64,000 nucleotides of DNA from NCBI RefSeq assembly GCF_900129705.1, contig NZ_FQWO01000001.1:62001-126000 (forward strand), given 5' to 3'. The DNA comes from Flavobacterium granuli. GTDB lineage: Bacteria > Bacteroidota > Bacteroidia > Flavobacteriales > Flavobacteriaceae. The number at the start of each line of letters is the position of its first letter. Position 1 is the stretch's first letter. The position numbers were made by a program, and so were the translations under genes. The notes under the pieces were generated by a model, which had not been told where the DNA came from, made no database searches, and saw only the letters and a program-made list of their open reading frames with translations. Below, in pieces: positions 47,786 through 57,639 of this stretch.

Positions 47786-49378
47786 TTAAATGGGAATCAA
47801 TCGTGCCCCAATTTTTCTAAAATGAAAATGCAAATGAGGAATCAATGCAATGCCAATCATAATAAAAAATATAAAAACTCCCATATAATAATAGTAATCT
47901 CTTGCAAACAACATATTAGTGTGATTGGCAACTGCTTTTCCTAATAACTTCTTAGCTAAAACCTTAGCTTTAGTTGCCGAAGCACCTTTGGCAATTGCAG
48001 CGTTTTCATATAACTGCAACCTTTTAGCCGATTCTGAATTTAAGGCGGTAACCGTATTTCCCAATTCATGATAATGCACACTACCCTGCCTTAAATTCAT
48101 AAACGAAACAAGTGCTAAACTTACTGTAAATGCAAAAAATCGGAAAGAAATACCGCTTAATGAAGCCGAAAAGCTTTTTGATTCCGGCACAGCTGTTATC
48201 ATAAACAACACTATCGAGAGCATTAAGATGCCATTGCCCATTCCTTGAAAAAAAAGAGGCATCAAAATACTTTCTTCATTGGCTTGGGAACCGAAAATAA
48301 AGAACATTTGTATATGATACAGCAGCAAAAAAGCGAATCCGGCGAGCCAAATTAGACGCATATTGCGTTTTCCCAAAAGAAATCGAGCCGTTATTCCTAT
48401 CCCCACTGCAATGCCCAAAGCATTAAAAACCATGATATAAGCATAATGGTATGAATCTAAACTCATTCCGTTAAAAAGAAAGCTATTGGCCACACTAATA
48501 TCTCCTTTACAAATATAATACAAGATCAAAAGCAGGGCTCCCCTTCTAAAATTTCTGTATTTGTATATTCCTAAATCAATAAACGGCCGTTTACGGTTTT
48601 GTTGCATTAAAATAAATGTAGCGAGCAGTATCATAATTGCTCCCATGCAAGTCCAAATGCGAAGGCTCTCAAACCAATTGTAGTATTGTCCATATAAGAT
48701 AACATAAGCAATCAAGGATAAAAGCGCGCTGTAAATCAAGAAGCTTTTCCAATCTAAATGAAGCAAAGGAAATCTTTTAGTATGCAAACGAAAATTTGTT
48801 TTGAGACAAAAAAGCATAAGCACTACTCCGGGAATTTGAAGATAAACAACAGCCAAATACAATACATTATAATCGTAATTCTGAAAAATATAGGCATCTA
48901 ACAAATAGGCAAAAGCATTTGAACTAAGTAAAGTACCATAAAAAACGGCGTAACCCAATACTCTTGATCTTTCAGAATGAAACTGTGAAAACAGTAAACT
49001 AAGCGTAATCCCAATTATCGCAACAGTAACCGCTCCTCCCAAAAACCGCAAAACAAAAAAAAGTGAGGCATTTTGAGTGCCATATAACAGCAGATTAATT
49101 GCCGTAAACAGTAATATACTCATCAGAAAGTAGGTCTTAGAAGCAAAATAGCTGAAAAACCTTTTCTCTAATGGGAAAAAACTGGTGATACCTACATAAT
49201 ACAAAACGATCGAATACTGAATATCAGTAGGATCCAGACCATAATAACTGGCGGCACTATTAATGCCTCCTATATAACCTGCCAACATGGATACGGCCGG
49301 CAGAATTACCAAAAAGATCATGATTCTAATACCCCATTTTGGTACCCAACTTTTAAATATGGTCGCTGATTGATTCAT
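47786..49378 (-). CDS. MFS drug-efflux transporter, EmrB/DHA2-like
   Basis: 530 aa from the ATG at 49376-49378. The frame extends 12 codons further (MLRYRFLNYNIY), but that overlaps the upstream HlyD gene. About 14 transmembrane segments, as in DHA2 proton-driven multidrug exporters; a soluble loop (about 425-490: TALNSESAKRLQLYENAAIA) resembles the EmrB periplasmic loop. It would pump hydrophobic compounds across the inner membrane to the HlyD/TolC partners encoded just upstream, to which it is joined by a gap of 7 bases. Confidence 0.88.
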   Translation of the reverse strand: MNQSATIFKSWVPKWGIRIMIFLVILPAVSMLAGYIGGINSAASYYGLDPTDIQYSIVLYYVGITSFFPLEKRFFSYFASKTYFLMSILLFTAINLLLYGTQNASLFFVLRFLGGAVTVAIIGITLSLLFSQFHSERSRVLGYAVFYGTLLSSNAFAYLLDAYIFQNYDYNVLYLAVVYLQIPGVVLMLFCLKTNFRLHTKRFPLLHLDWKSFLIYSALLSLIAYVILYGQYYNWFESLRIWTCMGAIMILLATFILMQQNRKRPFIDLGIYKYRNFRRGALLLILYYICKGDISVANSFLFNGMSLDSYHYAYIMVFNALGIAVGIGITARFLLGKRNMRLIWLAGFAFLLLYHIQMFFIFGSQANEESILMPLFFQGMGNGILMLSIVLFMITAVPESKSFSASLSGISFRFFAFTVSLALVSFMNLRQGSVHYHELGNTVTALNSESAKRLQLYENAAIAKGASATKAKVLAKKLLGKAVANHTNMLFARDYYYYMGVFIFFIMIGIALIPHLHFHFRKIGARLIPI

Positions 49379-49385
49379 GTAAATA

Positions 49386-50447
49386 TTATAATTTAGAAAT
49401 CGATACCTCAGCATTCATTCCCGCACGGAGCATTTTTATTTTTTCTGCTGCATCGGTCAAAAGTATTCGAACAGGAAATCTTTGTACTATTTTGACAAAA
49501 TTTCCGGTGGCGTTGTCTGGAGGCAAAAGCGAGAATCTGGATCCTGTAGCCGGTGCCAGAGATTGTATTTTCCCGTGAAAAATTTCATTCGAATAGGCAT
49601 CTACCTTGATTTCTACCTCTTGACCTTCCTGCATATTTGCAATTTGGGTTTCCTTAAAATTAGCCACAATCCATTTCCCCTGATCCTGATCTACGATAAA
49701 ACCAAGGGTTTGTCCTTTTTGTATCAATTGCCCCACTTGTAAGGTTTTATCACCCATAATTCCATCAGAAGGAGCAGTAATAACGGCATAAGTCAGGTTG
49801 AGTTTTATATTATCAACTATCGCTTCTCTTTGCTGTACATTAGCTCTAGCTACCGCCAATTGAGAATCCACATCGTTTATTTTTCCTTTTGCCGTTTTAT
49901 AAGTATTTTGCATCGCTTTATACTCTGATTTTGCAATTTCAAAACTGGTTTTAACTGCTTCAAAATGCTGTTGTGTAACCGCTTCTTCCGCAAGTAATTT
50001 TTTATACCGGTTAAATTCCTGCTCTTGTTGCCACAATTTTGCTCTAGAAGCGGCAATGCTTGCTTCACTAACCGAAGCACCGTTGGTCGTGGTTACAAAA
50101 TTACTTTCCAGCACTAACAAGGATGCCTTGGCCGCATTCAAAGCCGCTTGGGCTTCCTGCAATTGCATCAGTGTTTCATTTCTATCGATTACCATCAAAG
50201 TATCTCCTTTTTGAACTTTTTGATGGTCTCTATATTTAATTTCTTGCACAAAACCTGTGGTACGACTCAGAATGGGATTGATGTATTCTTCGACCTGTGC
50301 ATCATTAGTTTCTTCGTATCGATACATTCGTATAAGCGCATAAATTCCATATACGAATAAGATAAGTAATACTATAAAAGCGATACTATACGTTATTTTG
50401 ACAGTAATTCTATCAATGCGTTCATGTTTTTCTATTACTGTAGCCAT
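49386..50447 (-). CDS. HlyD/EmrA-family periplasmic adaptor
   Basis: 353 aa. One N-terminal transmembrane helix (about 17-40). A lipoyl half (RTTGFVQEIKYRDHQKVQKGDTLMVID), a long coiled-coil hairpin (about 80-190), and the second lipoyl half plus beta-barrel (ITAPSDGIMGDKTLQVGQLIQKG) follow in membrane-fusion-protein order. It bridges the MFS pump and the TolC channel. It is the middle gene of the three-gene operon, two bases from tolC. Confidence 0.92.
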   Translation of the reverse strand: MATVIEKHERIDRITVKITYSIAFIVLLILFVYGIYALIRMYRYEETNDAQVEEYINPILSRTTGFVQEIKYRDHQKVQKGDTLMVIDRNETLMQLQEAQAALNAAKASLLVLESNFVTTTNGASVSEASIAASRAKLWQQEQEFNRYKKLLAEEAVTQQHFEAVKTSFEIAKSEYKAMQNTYKTAKGKINDVDSQLAVARANVQQREAIVDNIKLNLTYAVITAPSDGIMGDKTLQVGQLIQKGQTLGFIVDQDQGKWIVANFKETQIANMQEGQEVEIKVDAYSNEIFHGKIQSLAPATGSRFSLLPPDNATGNFVKIVQRFPVRILLTDAAEKIKMLRAGMNAEVSISKL

Positions 50448-50449
50448 AA

Positions 50450-51784
50450 TTATAGATCTCCTGTGTGTTTTAAAAGTTGGTAATAATGCAATTGTTCTGC
50501 GGTTTTGGCCGAAATAAGTTCAAACTGAGCCTGTAATAGTTGGGTATCTGCATCGAGTAAATCCGTTATCAAAGACAATTGATTAAAATAAGTCTGATTG
50601 AGTATACGGTAATTCTCAGTAGCCTGTTTAATATTCAGTTCAAGTTCCTCTATTTTTTCCTGATCCTCCACATAACGCTTATAGGCTGTATTTATAGCTT
50701 TTCGCAAATTGTCCTGAACATTTTCCTGGGCCATTTTTTGTTCCTCATATAAAATATTAGCTTCTTCTTCCTTGTGAACATCGTGATAAAGAGACGAAAT
50801 GGAATAGGATAACTTTACTCCGACAACCCCTAATAAATAAGGTGCGTTTTCATACGGATATAGTTTTATCTGTGGATAGGAATAGCTGTAATCTCCAAAC
50901 AAGCCAATTCTTGGGAGTTTATCCGCTTTTAAAGCAGCCAAATTTAATTTGCTCAACTCTACCTTTTGCTGGGCGATTTTCTGCAAGGGCGATTTATCGA
51001 TGGCACTATCAACATAATCCGTGTAACTTAATATTTTATTTTCTTGTTGAAAACCAATAGGATCCGTTGGTTTTAATTTCTGATTATCAGGATCACCCAT
51101 GAAAATATTTAATTCTTGCATGGCCAGCTGCGCATTATGTCTGATCTCTGTCAGAGAGGTTTTTTGTTTTGACAGCTGCAACTGCGCACGAAGTAAATCA
51201 CTTTTCAGTACTACTCCTGCACTATGCAATTTCTGAATCAGCCTTAAACGGGCTTCATTCTGATAAACATTCTGCTTTACTAATTTTTCAAATTCTAAAA
51301 AAAGCTGCAGTTTCAGATAGGTTTCAGCCACTTGGTAATGAACGGATTCGGTGGTTTCTTCTTCGATGTATCTGGACAACTCTTGCTTTGCCGACTCTTT
51401 TTCAATATTTGTTTTAAGCTTGTGACCGTTATAAATATCAAAATAGGCATCAATTGTCGCTCCGTAAATCGAATGGTCTTTTAAGGGGATATAATCCGCA
51501 TGATGCAAAATGCCATTATTAAAAATGGGAATATTTGCTAATTTTCCATAATTGGCATTAAAACCTATTTCAGGAAGTTGTTTGCTTTTGGCATTTTTGA
51601 CAGCTTCGGTTCCTGATGCAGTATGTAACTGCTTCATTTTAATTTCCTTGCTGTTAATGGCGGTTTTTTTCCAAGCCTTTTCTAAAGAAATAGGAATACT
51701 ATCCTGAATAACAACTTGAGCTTTGACCGATACGAGCGCAAATAAGAATAAAGGTAATACTATTTTGTAAGTATTAGAACACAT
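50450..51784 (-). CDS. TolC-family outer-membrane efflux protein
   Basis: 444 aa with a signal peptide (residues 1-22, ending SVKAQV). Two repeats of long amphipathic helices separated by strands, ISLEKAWKKTAINSKEIKMKQL at the start and LGVVGVKLSYSISSLYHD in the second half. NLRKAINTAYKRYVEDQEKIE and the LLDADTQLLQAQFEL segment near the end are standard. It is the outer-membrane channel of the pump. First gene of the operon, facing the AraC regulator across about 100 bases. Confidence 0.92.
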   Translation of the reverse strand: MCSNTYKIVLPLFLFALVSVKAQVVIQDSIPISLEKAWKKTAINSKEIKMKQLHTASGTEAVKNAKSKQLPEIGFNANYGKLANIPIFNNGILHHADYIPLKDHSIYGATIDAYFDIYNGHKLKTNIEKESAKQELSRYIEEETTESVHYQVAETYLKLQLFLEFEKLVKQNVYQNEARLRLIQKLHSAGVVLKSDLLRAQLQLSKQKTSLTEIRHNAQLAMQELNIFMGDPDNQKLKPTDPIGFQQENKILSYTDYVDSAIDKSPLQKIAQQKVELSKLNLAALKADKLPRIGLFGDYSYSYPQIKLYPYENAPYLLGVVGVKLSYSISSLYHDVHKEEEANILYEEQKMAQENVQDNLRKAINTAYKRYVEDQEKIEELELNIKQATENYRILNQTYFNQLSLITDLLDADTQLLQAQFELISAKTAEQLHYYQLLKHTGDL

Positions 51785-51888
51785 ATTGATTTATTAAATT
51801 AAGATGTAAAATTGCAGTATATTTTCAAGTCTTATTTTGTCAATTAAGCCATTTATTTGTTAATTTGAGCCAACCTAAAAATTGTCTT

Positions 51889-52701
51889 ATGCTAGCTGCA
51901 AAAACGCTTAGTTTTTTAGAAAAAGTAAACCAATATCCAAAGACCACTTTTGTATTTCACAGCAAGATCGAAGAGCGGCTTTTAATGCACAGTCATAACA
52001 AGCATCAATTGACCTATGTAGAAGGTGGAGCAGTTTATTTAAAGACTAAGGATAATTCCTATTTCTTACCAGCGAGGCATTTTGTCTGGATTCCGGCGGG
52101 AATGGAACATTTCATTGAATTGAAAACATCCATAAGTATGATACGAAATATCTATATTCCTCCGCCTATTTTAAACAGCAACACTTTTTTTTCAAAAATG
52201 GGAATTTATCCTGCACCAAATTTGATTCTGGAAATGATTTTATTTACTGAAAATTGGAGCGGCAATATTTTTGAAAAAGAAAAAAACAAATACCAATACA
52301 TCAGAACATTAGGCAATGTAATTGGCGATATGAGCAAAAATCCATTACCAGTTGTACTGCCCACAACCACAAACGAAAGATTAAGTCCAATTTTAGCGCA
52401 CATTCATCAAAATCTAAACCAGCCTTTATTATTAAAAAATACAGCAATCCTCTTTGGCTTTAGCAGCCGCAGTCTCTCGCGCTTGTTCAGAACTGATTTA
52501 GACATTTCATTCCTGCAATATGTAAAACTCACCCGAATCATTCGCAGCATGGAAAAACTGCTGCAAACTGAAATGTCAATTAGTGAAATCGCTTATGCTT
52601 CTGGTTATAACAGTCCAGCTACTTTTAGCAACACTTTTTATAATTTGGTAAAAACAAGACCCGTAGATTTCAGAAAGGCAAATCGGGAAATATCCGGGTA
52701 A
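51889..52701 (+). CDS. AraC-family transcriptional regulator of the efflux operon
   Basis: 270 aa from the ATG at 51889. An N-terminal cupin-type sensing domain (about 20-105: LMHSHNKHQLTYVEGGAVYL and ARHFVWIPAGMEHFIEL) precedes two helix-turn-helix motifs (about 170-265: LLKNTAILFGFSSRSLSRLFRTD and SISEIAYASGYNSPATFSNTF). It is divergent from the efflux operon over a 104-base interval, so it probably controls that operon in response to a small ligand. The tandem placement is a strong context cue; the ligand is unknown. Confidence 0.87.
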   Translation: MLAAKTLSFLEKVNQYPKTTFVFHSKIEERLLMHSHNKHQLTYVEGGAVYLKTKDNSYFLPARHFVWIPAGMEHFIELKTSISMIRNIYIPPPILNSNTFFSKMGIYPAPNLILEMILFTENWSGNIFEKEKNKYQYIRTLGNVIGDMSKNPLPVVLPTTTNERLSPILAHIHQNLNQPLLLKNTAILFGFSSRSLSRLFRTDLDISFLQYVKLTRIIRSMEKLLQTEMSISEIAYASGYNSPATFSNTFYNLVKTRPVDFRKANREISG

Positions 52702-52805
52702 ATCCCACTACTATTACGTATTTCAAAAATCATTTTATATTGCTAAAATGATAGGGAAAAATATTGCTGTAAACAATTAATAATCAACAGAAATAAACTA
52801 ATTTA

Positions 52806-52839
52806 TTGCCATTTATCAGCTAAAAATTGATTAAATTTG
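52806..52839 (+). promoter_or_regulatory. Promoter of the stress module
   Basis: TTG at 52806-52808, a 23-base spacer, TAAATTTG at 52832-52839. It lies about 100 bases before the UspA gene. Confidence 0.5.
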
Positions 52840-52944
52840 ATAATGTAACTAAGTCAAATCAATTTAATATTTTAAATATTAGCTTGATAGCCGTATCAAA
52901 ATAGGGATAGCATTATAGAAATTAAAAATTAATGCAAAAATGAT

Positions 52945-53379
52945 ATGAATGAGATCAAAAAGGTTTTAATCGCAATTGATAATGAACCCTCTTCAGAAAA
53001 AGTAGCTTTACATGGTTTTCAATTGGGATCCAGGCTGAACGCTGAAATTGCATTAATCAGCGTTATTGACACCACCATGATTATGACTGAAGGCTCCGTT
53101 ACTCCAATGGAATTTGCGGAAACCATGAAAAACGAATGCAAAAAAAATCAGCAGCTTTTAGTTGATCATGTATTCAAAGATTATAAAGTCTGGACTTTTG
53201 TTGAAGAAGGAAAGCCTCATGAAGTGATATTAAATATGGCTCAAGAATGGGAGGCTGATATAATAGTTTTAGGCACGCATGGAAGGAAGGGAATCTCACA
53301 TCTGCTTTTAGGCAGCGTAGCTGAAAAGGTATTAAGACATGCCGAAAAACCACTATTCATCATTCCTACTAAGTCATGA
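52945..53379 (+). CDS. Universal stress protein, UspA family
   Basis: 144 aa, single Usp domain. VLIAIDNEPSSEKVALHGFQL carries the Walker-like Asp, and LGTHGRKGISHLLLGSVAEKVLRH is the G-2x-G-9x-G(S) ATP-binding signature, so it belongs to the nucleotide-binding Usp subset. It helps cells survive starvation or other stress; the mechanism is not fixed. Its stop overlaps the next ATG (ATGA), so it is translationally coupled to the DUF2061 gene. Confidence 0.93.
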   Translation: MNEIKKVLIAIDNEPSSEKVALHGFQLGSRLNAEIALISVIDTTMIMTEGSVTPMEFAETMKNECKKNQQLLVDHVFKDYKVWTFVEEGKPHEVILNMAQEWEADIIVLGTHGRKGISHLLLGSVAEKVLRHAEKPLFIIPTKS

Positions 53380-53627
53380 TAGAAAAGCTGCTTCCCGTTG
53401 CACCTCAAAGAGAAGAAACGATCCGCAGATCAATTGTGAAAACGGTCAGTTACCGAGTAGTTATTTTAATTTTAGACTTTGCAAGCATTTATTTATTTAC
53501 CAGACAAATAAAAATTGCCATCGGTTTTATGATCGTCAGCAATATTTACACCTCCATAGCTTATTTTTTTCATGAGAGAATTTGGGATAGAATAAAATGG
53601 GGAAAAATAAAAAACAGCAACCAATAA
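53376..53627 (+). CDS. DUF2061 membrane protein
   Basis: 83 aa. RRSIVKTVSYRVVILILDFASIYLFT and IAIGFMIVSNIYTSIAYFFHERIWDRIKWG are the two hydrophobic segments of the DUF2061 family (also found fused to sulfate adenylyltransferase or uspA-type neighbours). Small inner-membrane protein of unknown activity. Overlaps the uspA-like stop by four bases (ATGA). Confidence 0.88.
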   Translation: MIEKLLPVAPQREETIRRSIVKTVSYRVVILILDFASIYLFTRQIKIAIGFMIVSNIYTSIAYFFHERIWDRIKWGKIKNSNQ

Positions 53628-53729
53628 AAGCTACGAATTGGTAGCCGAAAAATGTTAAAATAAGAATCAAAACCGATAGCAAGCAATAGATACGTTTTCT
53701 GAAATTTCATATTCAAAAAATAAATAAAA

Positions 53730-54632
53730 ATGGCATTTATAGACTACTACAAAATATTAGAAGTGGATAAAAAAGCAACGGAAGCCGATATAAAAAAAGC
53801 ATACCGAAAACTGGCTCGTAAATACCATCCCGACCTAAATCCCAACAATAAGGAAGCCGAAAAAAAATTCAAGGAAATCAATGAGGCCAATGAAGTATTG
53901 AGCCATGCCGAAAATCGCAAAAAATACGATGAGTATGGCGAAAACTGGCAGCATGCCGAGGAATTTGAAAAATCAAAAAGACAGCAGCAGCAATATCAAA
54001 GCGGCGGTCAACAGGGTGGTTTTGGAGGTTTTGGAGGTGGTGAAGACTATTCCGATTTTTTTGAATCTATGTTTGGAGGACGTGCCTCAAGAGGCGGCGG
54101 AGGCCGAAGCCCCCAATACAAAGGCCAGGATTTCAATGCTGAATTGCATCTTAACCTCAAAGACGTATATACCACACACAAACGTACCTTAACCATAAAC
54201 GGAAAAAACATCCGACTTACCATTCCTGCCGGAGTAGAAAATGGACAAATCATCAAAATAGCCGGTCACGGTGGCGAAGGAGCCGGAGGCGGTCCAAAAG
54301 GAGACTTGTACATTACATTTTCCATAGAAAACCACACCGATTTTAAACGAGATAAAGACAATTTATACGAAAATGTAGATTTAGATTTATACATCGCCAT
54401 TTTAGGAGGCGAGATTACCGTGAATACTTTTGACGGAAAAGTAAAACTCAAAGTCGCTCCAGGCACTCAAAATGGCACCAAAGTAAAACTGAAAGACAAA
54501 GGCTTTCCGGTTTATAAAAAAGAAGGACAATTTGGTGATTTATACATCACTTATCAAATAAAAATCCCAAAAAATCTTACTGAAAAAGAAAAAGAATTAT
54601 TTACTGAACTTTCTAAGTTAAGAACATCATGA
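53730..54632 (+). CDS. cbpA: CbpA-type DnaJ co-chaperone
   Basis: 300 aa. J domain (1-70) with KYHPDLN (HPD) that stimulates DnaK. A Gly/Gln-rich linker (about 85-125: [24 protein letters not shown]) and then the two C-terminal substrate-binding beta domains (about 135-295: [54 protein letters not shown]) follow. The zinc-finger domain of type I DnaJ is absent, hence CbpA-like. Overlaps cbpM by four bases (ATGA). Confidence 0.93.
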   Translation: MAFIDYYKILEVDKKATEADIKKAYRKLARKYHPDLNPNNKEAEKKFKEINEANEVLSHAENRKKYDEYGENWQHAEEFEKSKRQQQQYQSGGQQGGFGGFGGGEDYSDFFESMFGGRASRGGGGRSPQYKGQDFNAELHLNLKDVYTTHKRTLTINGKNIRLTIPAGVENGQIIKIAGHGGEGAGGGPKGDLYITFSIENHTDFKRDKDNLYENVDLDLYIAILGGEITVNTFDGKVKLKVAPGTQNGTKVKLKDKGFPVYKKEGQFGDLYITYQIKIPKNLTEKEKELFTELSKLRTS

Positions 54633-54922
54633 ATACAGAAAACTTCATTCCCCTAAGCACATTATCTATCCATTATAAAGTGGAACTCACTTTCTTTGAT
54701 AACCTAAACGAAATAGGATTAATCGAGATTCAAACTATTAATCAAACACAATATGTCCATCAAGATTCTATCTATGAAATTGAAAAAATAATTAGATTAC
54801 ATCAGGAATTAGACGTCAATATTGAAGGTATTGATGTTGTGTTTAATTTACTCCAAAAAATAGATGCCTTGCAAACTGAGTTACTTTTGGTTCGAAACAG
54901 ATTGCAGCTGTACGAAAATTAA
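54629..54922 (+). CDS. cbpM: CbpM-like chaperone modulator
   Basis: 97 aa. [29 protein letters not shown] and [27 protein letters not shown] match the MerR-like helical fold of CbpM, which binds the J domain of CbpA and blocks its activity. Pairing with the cbpA-type gene by an ATGA overlap supports it. Confidence 0.88.
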   Translation: MNTENFIPLSTLSIHYKVELTFFDNLNEIGLIEIQTINQTQYVHQDSIYEIEKIIRLHQELDVNIEGIDVVFNLLQKIDALQTELLLVRNRLQLYEN

Positions 54923-55035
54923 AATCAGAAAATCCTTTTTCGATTTTTTTTCTACAAAGTAAATCACTGAAAATCTTATTTTAAAAACGATTAAAAGCAG
55001 CTTCTTTTCTACATAATCCTTTAAATGAAATAAGA

Positions 55036-56538
55036 ATGACTAATGAATTTAATACTTTAAAACTGGTTCAGCTTGGCATTGACACCCAAAAAGAGTTTGT
55101 AGTTTTCATGCGAAGAGACTGCCACATCTGTAAATCAGAAGGTTTTGAAGCACACAACAGAGTATTGGTTACCGTAAAAGAAAAATCCATTATTGCTACT
55201 TTATACATTATCACTGACGGTATTTTAAAAGTAGGCAAAGCCGGACTTTCAAATAGCGCTTGGATCCAATTGAATGCTGTCGAAGGGGACAAAATCAGCT
55301 TTGCACATGTACAACCCGTTGCTTCCATGGGTTGTGTCCGATCTAAAATGTATGGACAGGAACTCAATAAAATAGCATTTCAAAACATTATCAATGACAT
55401 CGTAAAAGGAGAATATTCTAATATTGAAATTGCCTCTTTTATTACTGCCTGTGCCGGTGATAATCTCAATATACAAGAAATCATCGCACTTACAGAAGCA
55501 ATGGTAGATTCAGGACAAAAACTAAACTGGATTAATAAGATTGTAGTAGACAAACACTGCGTAGGCGGACTTCCGGGAAACCGCACTACTCCTATCATTG
55601 TAGCCATCGTAGCCGAAGCTGGACTCACCATCCCAAAAACATCTTCCCGTGCTATAACATCTCCCGCCGGAACTGCTGACACACTCGAAACCATGACTTC
55701 GGTCAATCTGGACATTCAAACAATTAAAAAAGTAGTCGAAAAAGAAAACGGCTGCTTTGTATGGGGAGGTTCCATAAAACTAAGTCCTGCCGACGATATT
55801 TTAATTCGAATCGAAAGAGCGCTCGATATCGATGGCGAAGGCCAAATGATCGCATCAGTATTGTCTAAGAAATCAGCAGCCGGCTCCACTCATGTCGTTA
55901 TTGATATTCCCATTGGCAAAACTGCAAAAGTAAGAACCGAAGAAGATGCCGAGAAATTAAAATATTATTTCACAGTGGTAGGAAAAGCTCTTTCACTTGA
56001 AGTAAAAGTACTCCTCACTGATGGTTCACAACCTATAGGCAGAGGAATTGGTCCAGCATTAGAAGCTATGGACGTTTTAAGTGTATTGCGAAACGAAAAA
56101 GAGGCACCACAAGATCTAAGAAATAAATCCCTCCTCATTGCTGGCAGTATCATCGACTTGGCAAACAATCAAAAAAATGGAAACGGATACCTATCGGCCG
56201 AGAGGATTCTTTCTTCGGGCAGGGCTTATGAAAAATTCATGGCAATTTGTAAAGCACAGGGCGGCTTTAAAGAACCTGTTTTGGGTCCATTCAAAACAGA
56301 TATTCATGCTGAAAAATCGGGAATTGTTGTCGAAATTGACAATCGCCGACTTGCTAAAATTGCTAAACTTGCCGGAGCTCCTCATGATCCAAAAGCCGGT
56401 GTACTACTTCATACGCCTTTGAAAACAAGAATAACCAAGGGAGATATTTTATTCTGTATTTATGCCGAAACAAAAGGTGAATTGAATTATGCCATAGAAT
56501 ATCTGAAAAAGGAACAGGACATCATTCTAATCCAATAA
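55036..56538 (+). CDS. DeoA-family nucleoside/nucleotide phosphorylase, AMP-phosphorylase-like
   Basis: 500 aa, some 60-70 longer than classic thymidine phosphorylase (about 440). The extra N-terminal domain (about 1-90) is like that of archaeal AMP phosphorylase. The active-site loop reads DKHCVGGLPGNRTTPIIVAI, i.e. the G-x-PGN form of AMP phosphorylase, not the HSTGGVGDK form of thymidine phosphorylase; it continues SSRAITSPAGTADTLETM. It therefore likely phosphorolyses nucleoside monophosphates to ribose-1,5-bisphosphate plus base. Many databases call it thymidine phosphorylase. Next gene is a PRPP-synthetase homologue, seven bases on. Confidence 0.85.
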   Translation: MTNEFNTLKLVQLGIDTQKEFVVFMRRDCHICKSEGFEAHNRVLVTVKEKSIIATLYIITDGILKVGKAGLSNSAWIQLNAVEGDKISFAHVQPVASMGCVRSKMYGQELNKIAFQNIINDIVKGEYSNIEIASFITACAGDNLNIQEIIALTEAMVDSGQKLNWINKIVVDKHCVGGLPGNRTTPIIVAIVAEAGLTIPKTSSRAITSPAGTADTLETMTSVNLDIQTIKKVVEKENGCFVWGGSIKLSPADDILIRIERALDIDGEGQMIASVLSKKSAAGSTHVVIDIPIGKTAKVRTEEDAEKLKYYFTVVGKALSLEVKVLLTDGSQPIGRGIGPALEAMDVLSVLRNEKEAPQDLRNKSLLIAGSIIDLANNQKNGNGYLSAERILSSGRAYEKFMAICKAQGGFKEPVLGPFKTDIHAEKSGIVVEIDNRRLAKIAKLAGAPHDPKAGVLLHTPLKTRITKGDILFCIYAETKGELNYAIEYLKKEQDIILIQ

Positions 56539-56544
56539 ACCAGC

Positions 56545-57411
56545 ATGAAAAAGACATTTTTTATTTTGCCCGGAAATGAAAAACTCGGGGATTTACTTGT
56601 CCAAAAAGAAGACGGGGAAAAAGGAAATACAGAAATCCACCAATTTCCAGATGGAGAAACCTATGTCCGAATACTTTCGGATGTTAAAGACAAAGAAGTG
56701 GTTTTGATCTGTACACTAAACCAACCCAATTCAAAATTACTGCCAATCTATTTTTTGGCCAAAACGGCGAAAGAATTAGGTGCTAAAAACATTACTCTTG
56801 TAGCGCCTTATCTGGCCTATATGCGTCAGGACAAAGTTTTCAATTCCGGAGAAGCAGTAACCTCAACCTATTTTGCCCAACTGATTTCTAGTTTCATAGA
56901 TACTTTAATCACGATCGATCCGCATTTGCATCGAAGAACTAGCTTATCCGAAATTTATAGTATTCCTACCAGATTAGGACATGCCGCCGATCACATCTCA
57001 GTTTGGATCAAAAACAATATCGACAAACCCTTATTAATTGGTCCTGATATCGAAAGCGAACAGTGGGTTTCAGAAGTGGCTAAAAAAGCCAATGCCTCTT
57101 ACATCATTTTAACAAAAATACGTCATGGCGACAGTGACGTAGCCGTTTCTGCTCCTGCAGTGGAGCAATACAAAGAATATACTCCAGTTCTCGTAGATGA
57201 CATTATCTCAACAGGGCGCACCATGATTGAAACCATCAACCAATTAAAAATTGCTGGAATGAAACCAGCTGTTTGCATAGGTGTTCACGCCATTTTTAGC
57301 GGAAATTCTTATCAGGAAATAAAAAATTCCGGTGTCAAAGAAATCATCAGTTGCAATACTATTCCGCACGAAAGCAATCGTATTGATATAAGCGATTTAT
57401 TAATCTTGTAA
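56545..57411 (+). CDS. Ribose-phosphate pyrophosphokinase-like protein
   Basis: 288 aa, slightly shorter than canonical Prs (about 310). FPDGETYVRILSDV near the start, PYLAYMRQDKVFNSGEAVTS (regulatory/ATP loop) and the PRPP-binding loop VLVDDIISTGRTMIETINQL are present, and KIRHGDSDVAV replaces the KxR flexible loop. Standard Prs adds pyrophosphate to ribose-5-P. Because it is seven bases after the AMP-phosphorylase-like gene, it may instead handle ribose-1,5-bisphosphate in the same salvage route. That last step is inference. Confidence 0.85.
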   Translation: MKKTFFILPGNEKLGDLLVQKEDGEKGNTEIHQFPDGETYVRILSDVKDKEVVLICTLNQPNSKLLPIYFLAKTAKELGAKNITLVAPYLAYMRQDKVFNSGEAVTSTYFAQLISSFIDTLITIDPHLHRRTSLSEIYSIPTRLGHAADHISVWIKNNIDKPLLIGPDIESEQWVSEVAKKANASYIILTKIRHGDSDVAVSAPAVEQYKEYTPVLVDDIISTGRTMIETINQLKIAGMKPAVCIGVHAIFSGNSYQEIKNSGVKEIISCNTIPHESNRIDISDLLIL

Positions 57412-57639
57412 ATAAATATATAGACCACTTATTTGAAAATCGCTCAAAACCTCTAAAAATCCTAGGTCCCAAAATTTTATTTCAAACTTAAAATCTCTTA
57501 TTCGATCGTTTTAGAATCTGTTGACACCGCTTCTTTGCAATAAAAGCAATTGATGTTAATCAGGCTCTATATTTTTTAGTTAAATCAATCAAAAACCAAA
57601 GCTCCCCTACAAAACAACTGATAATAAGGAGAATAATCG

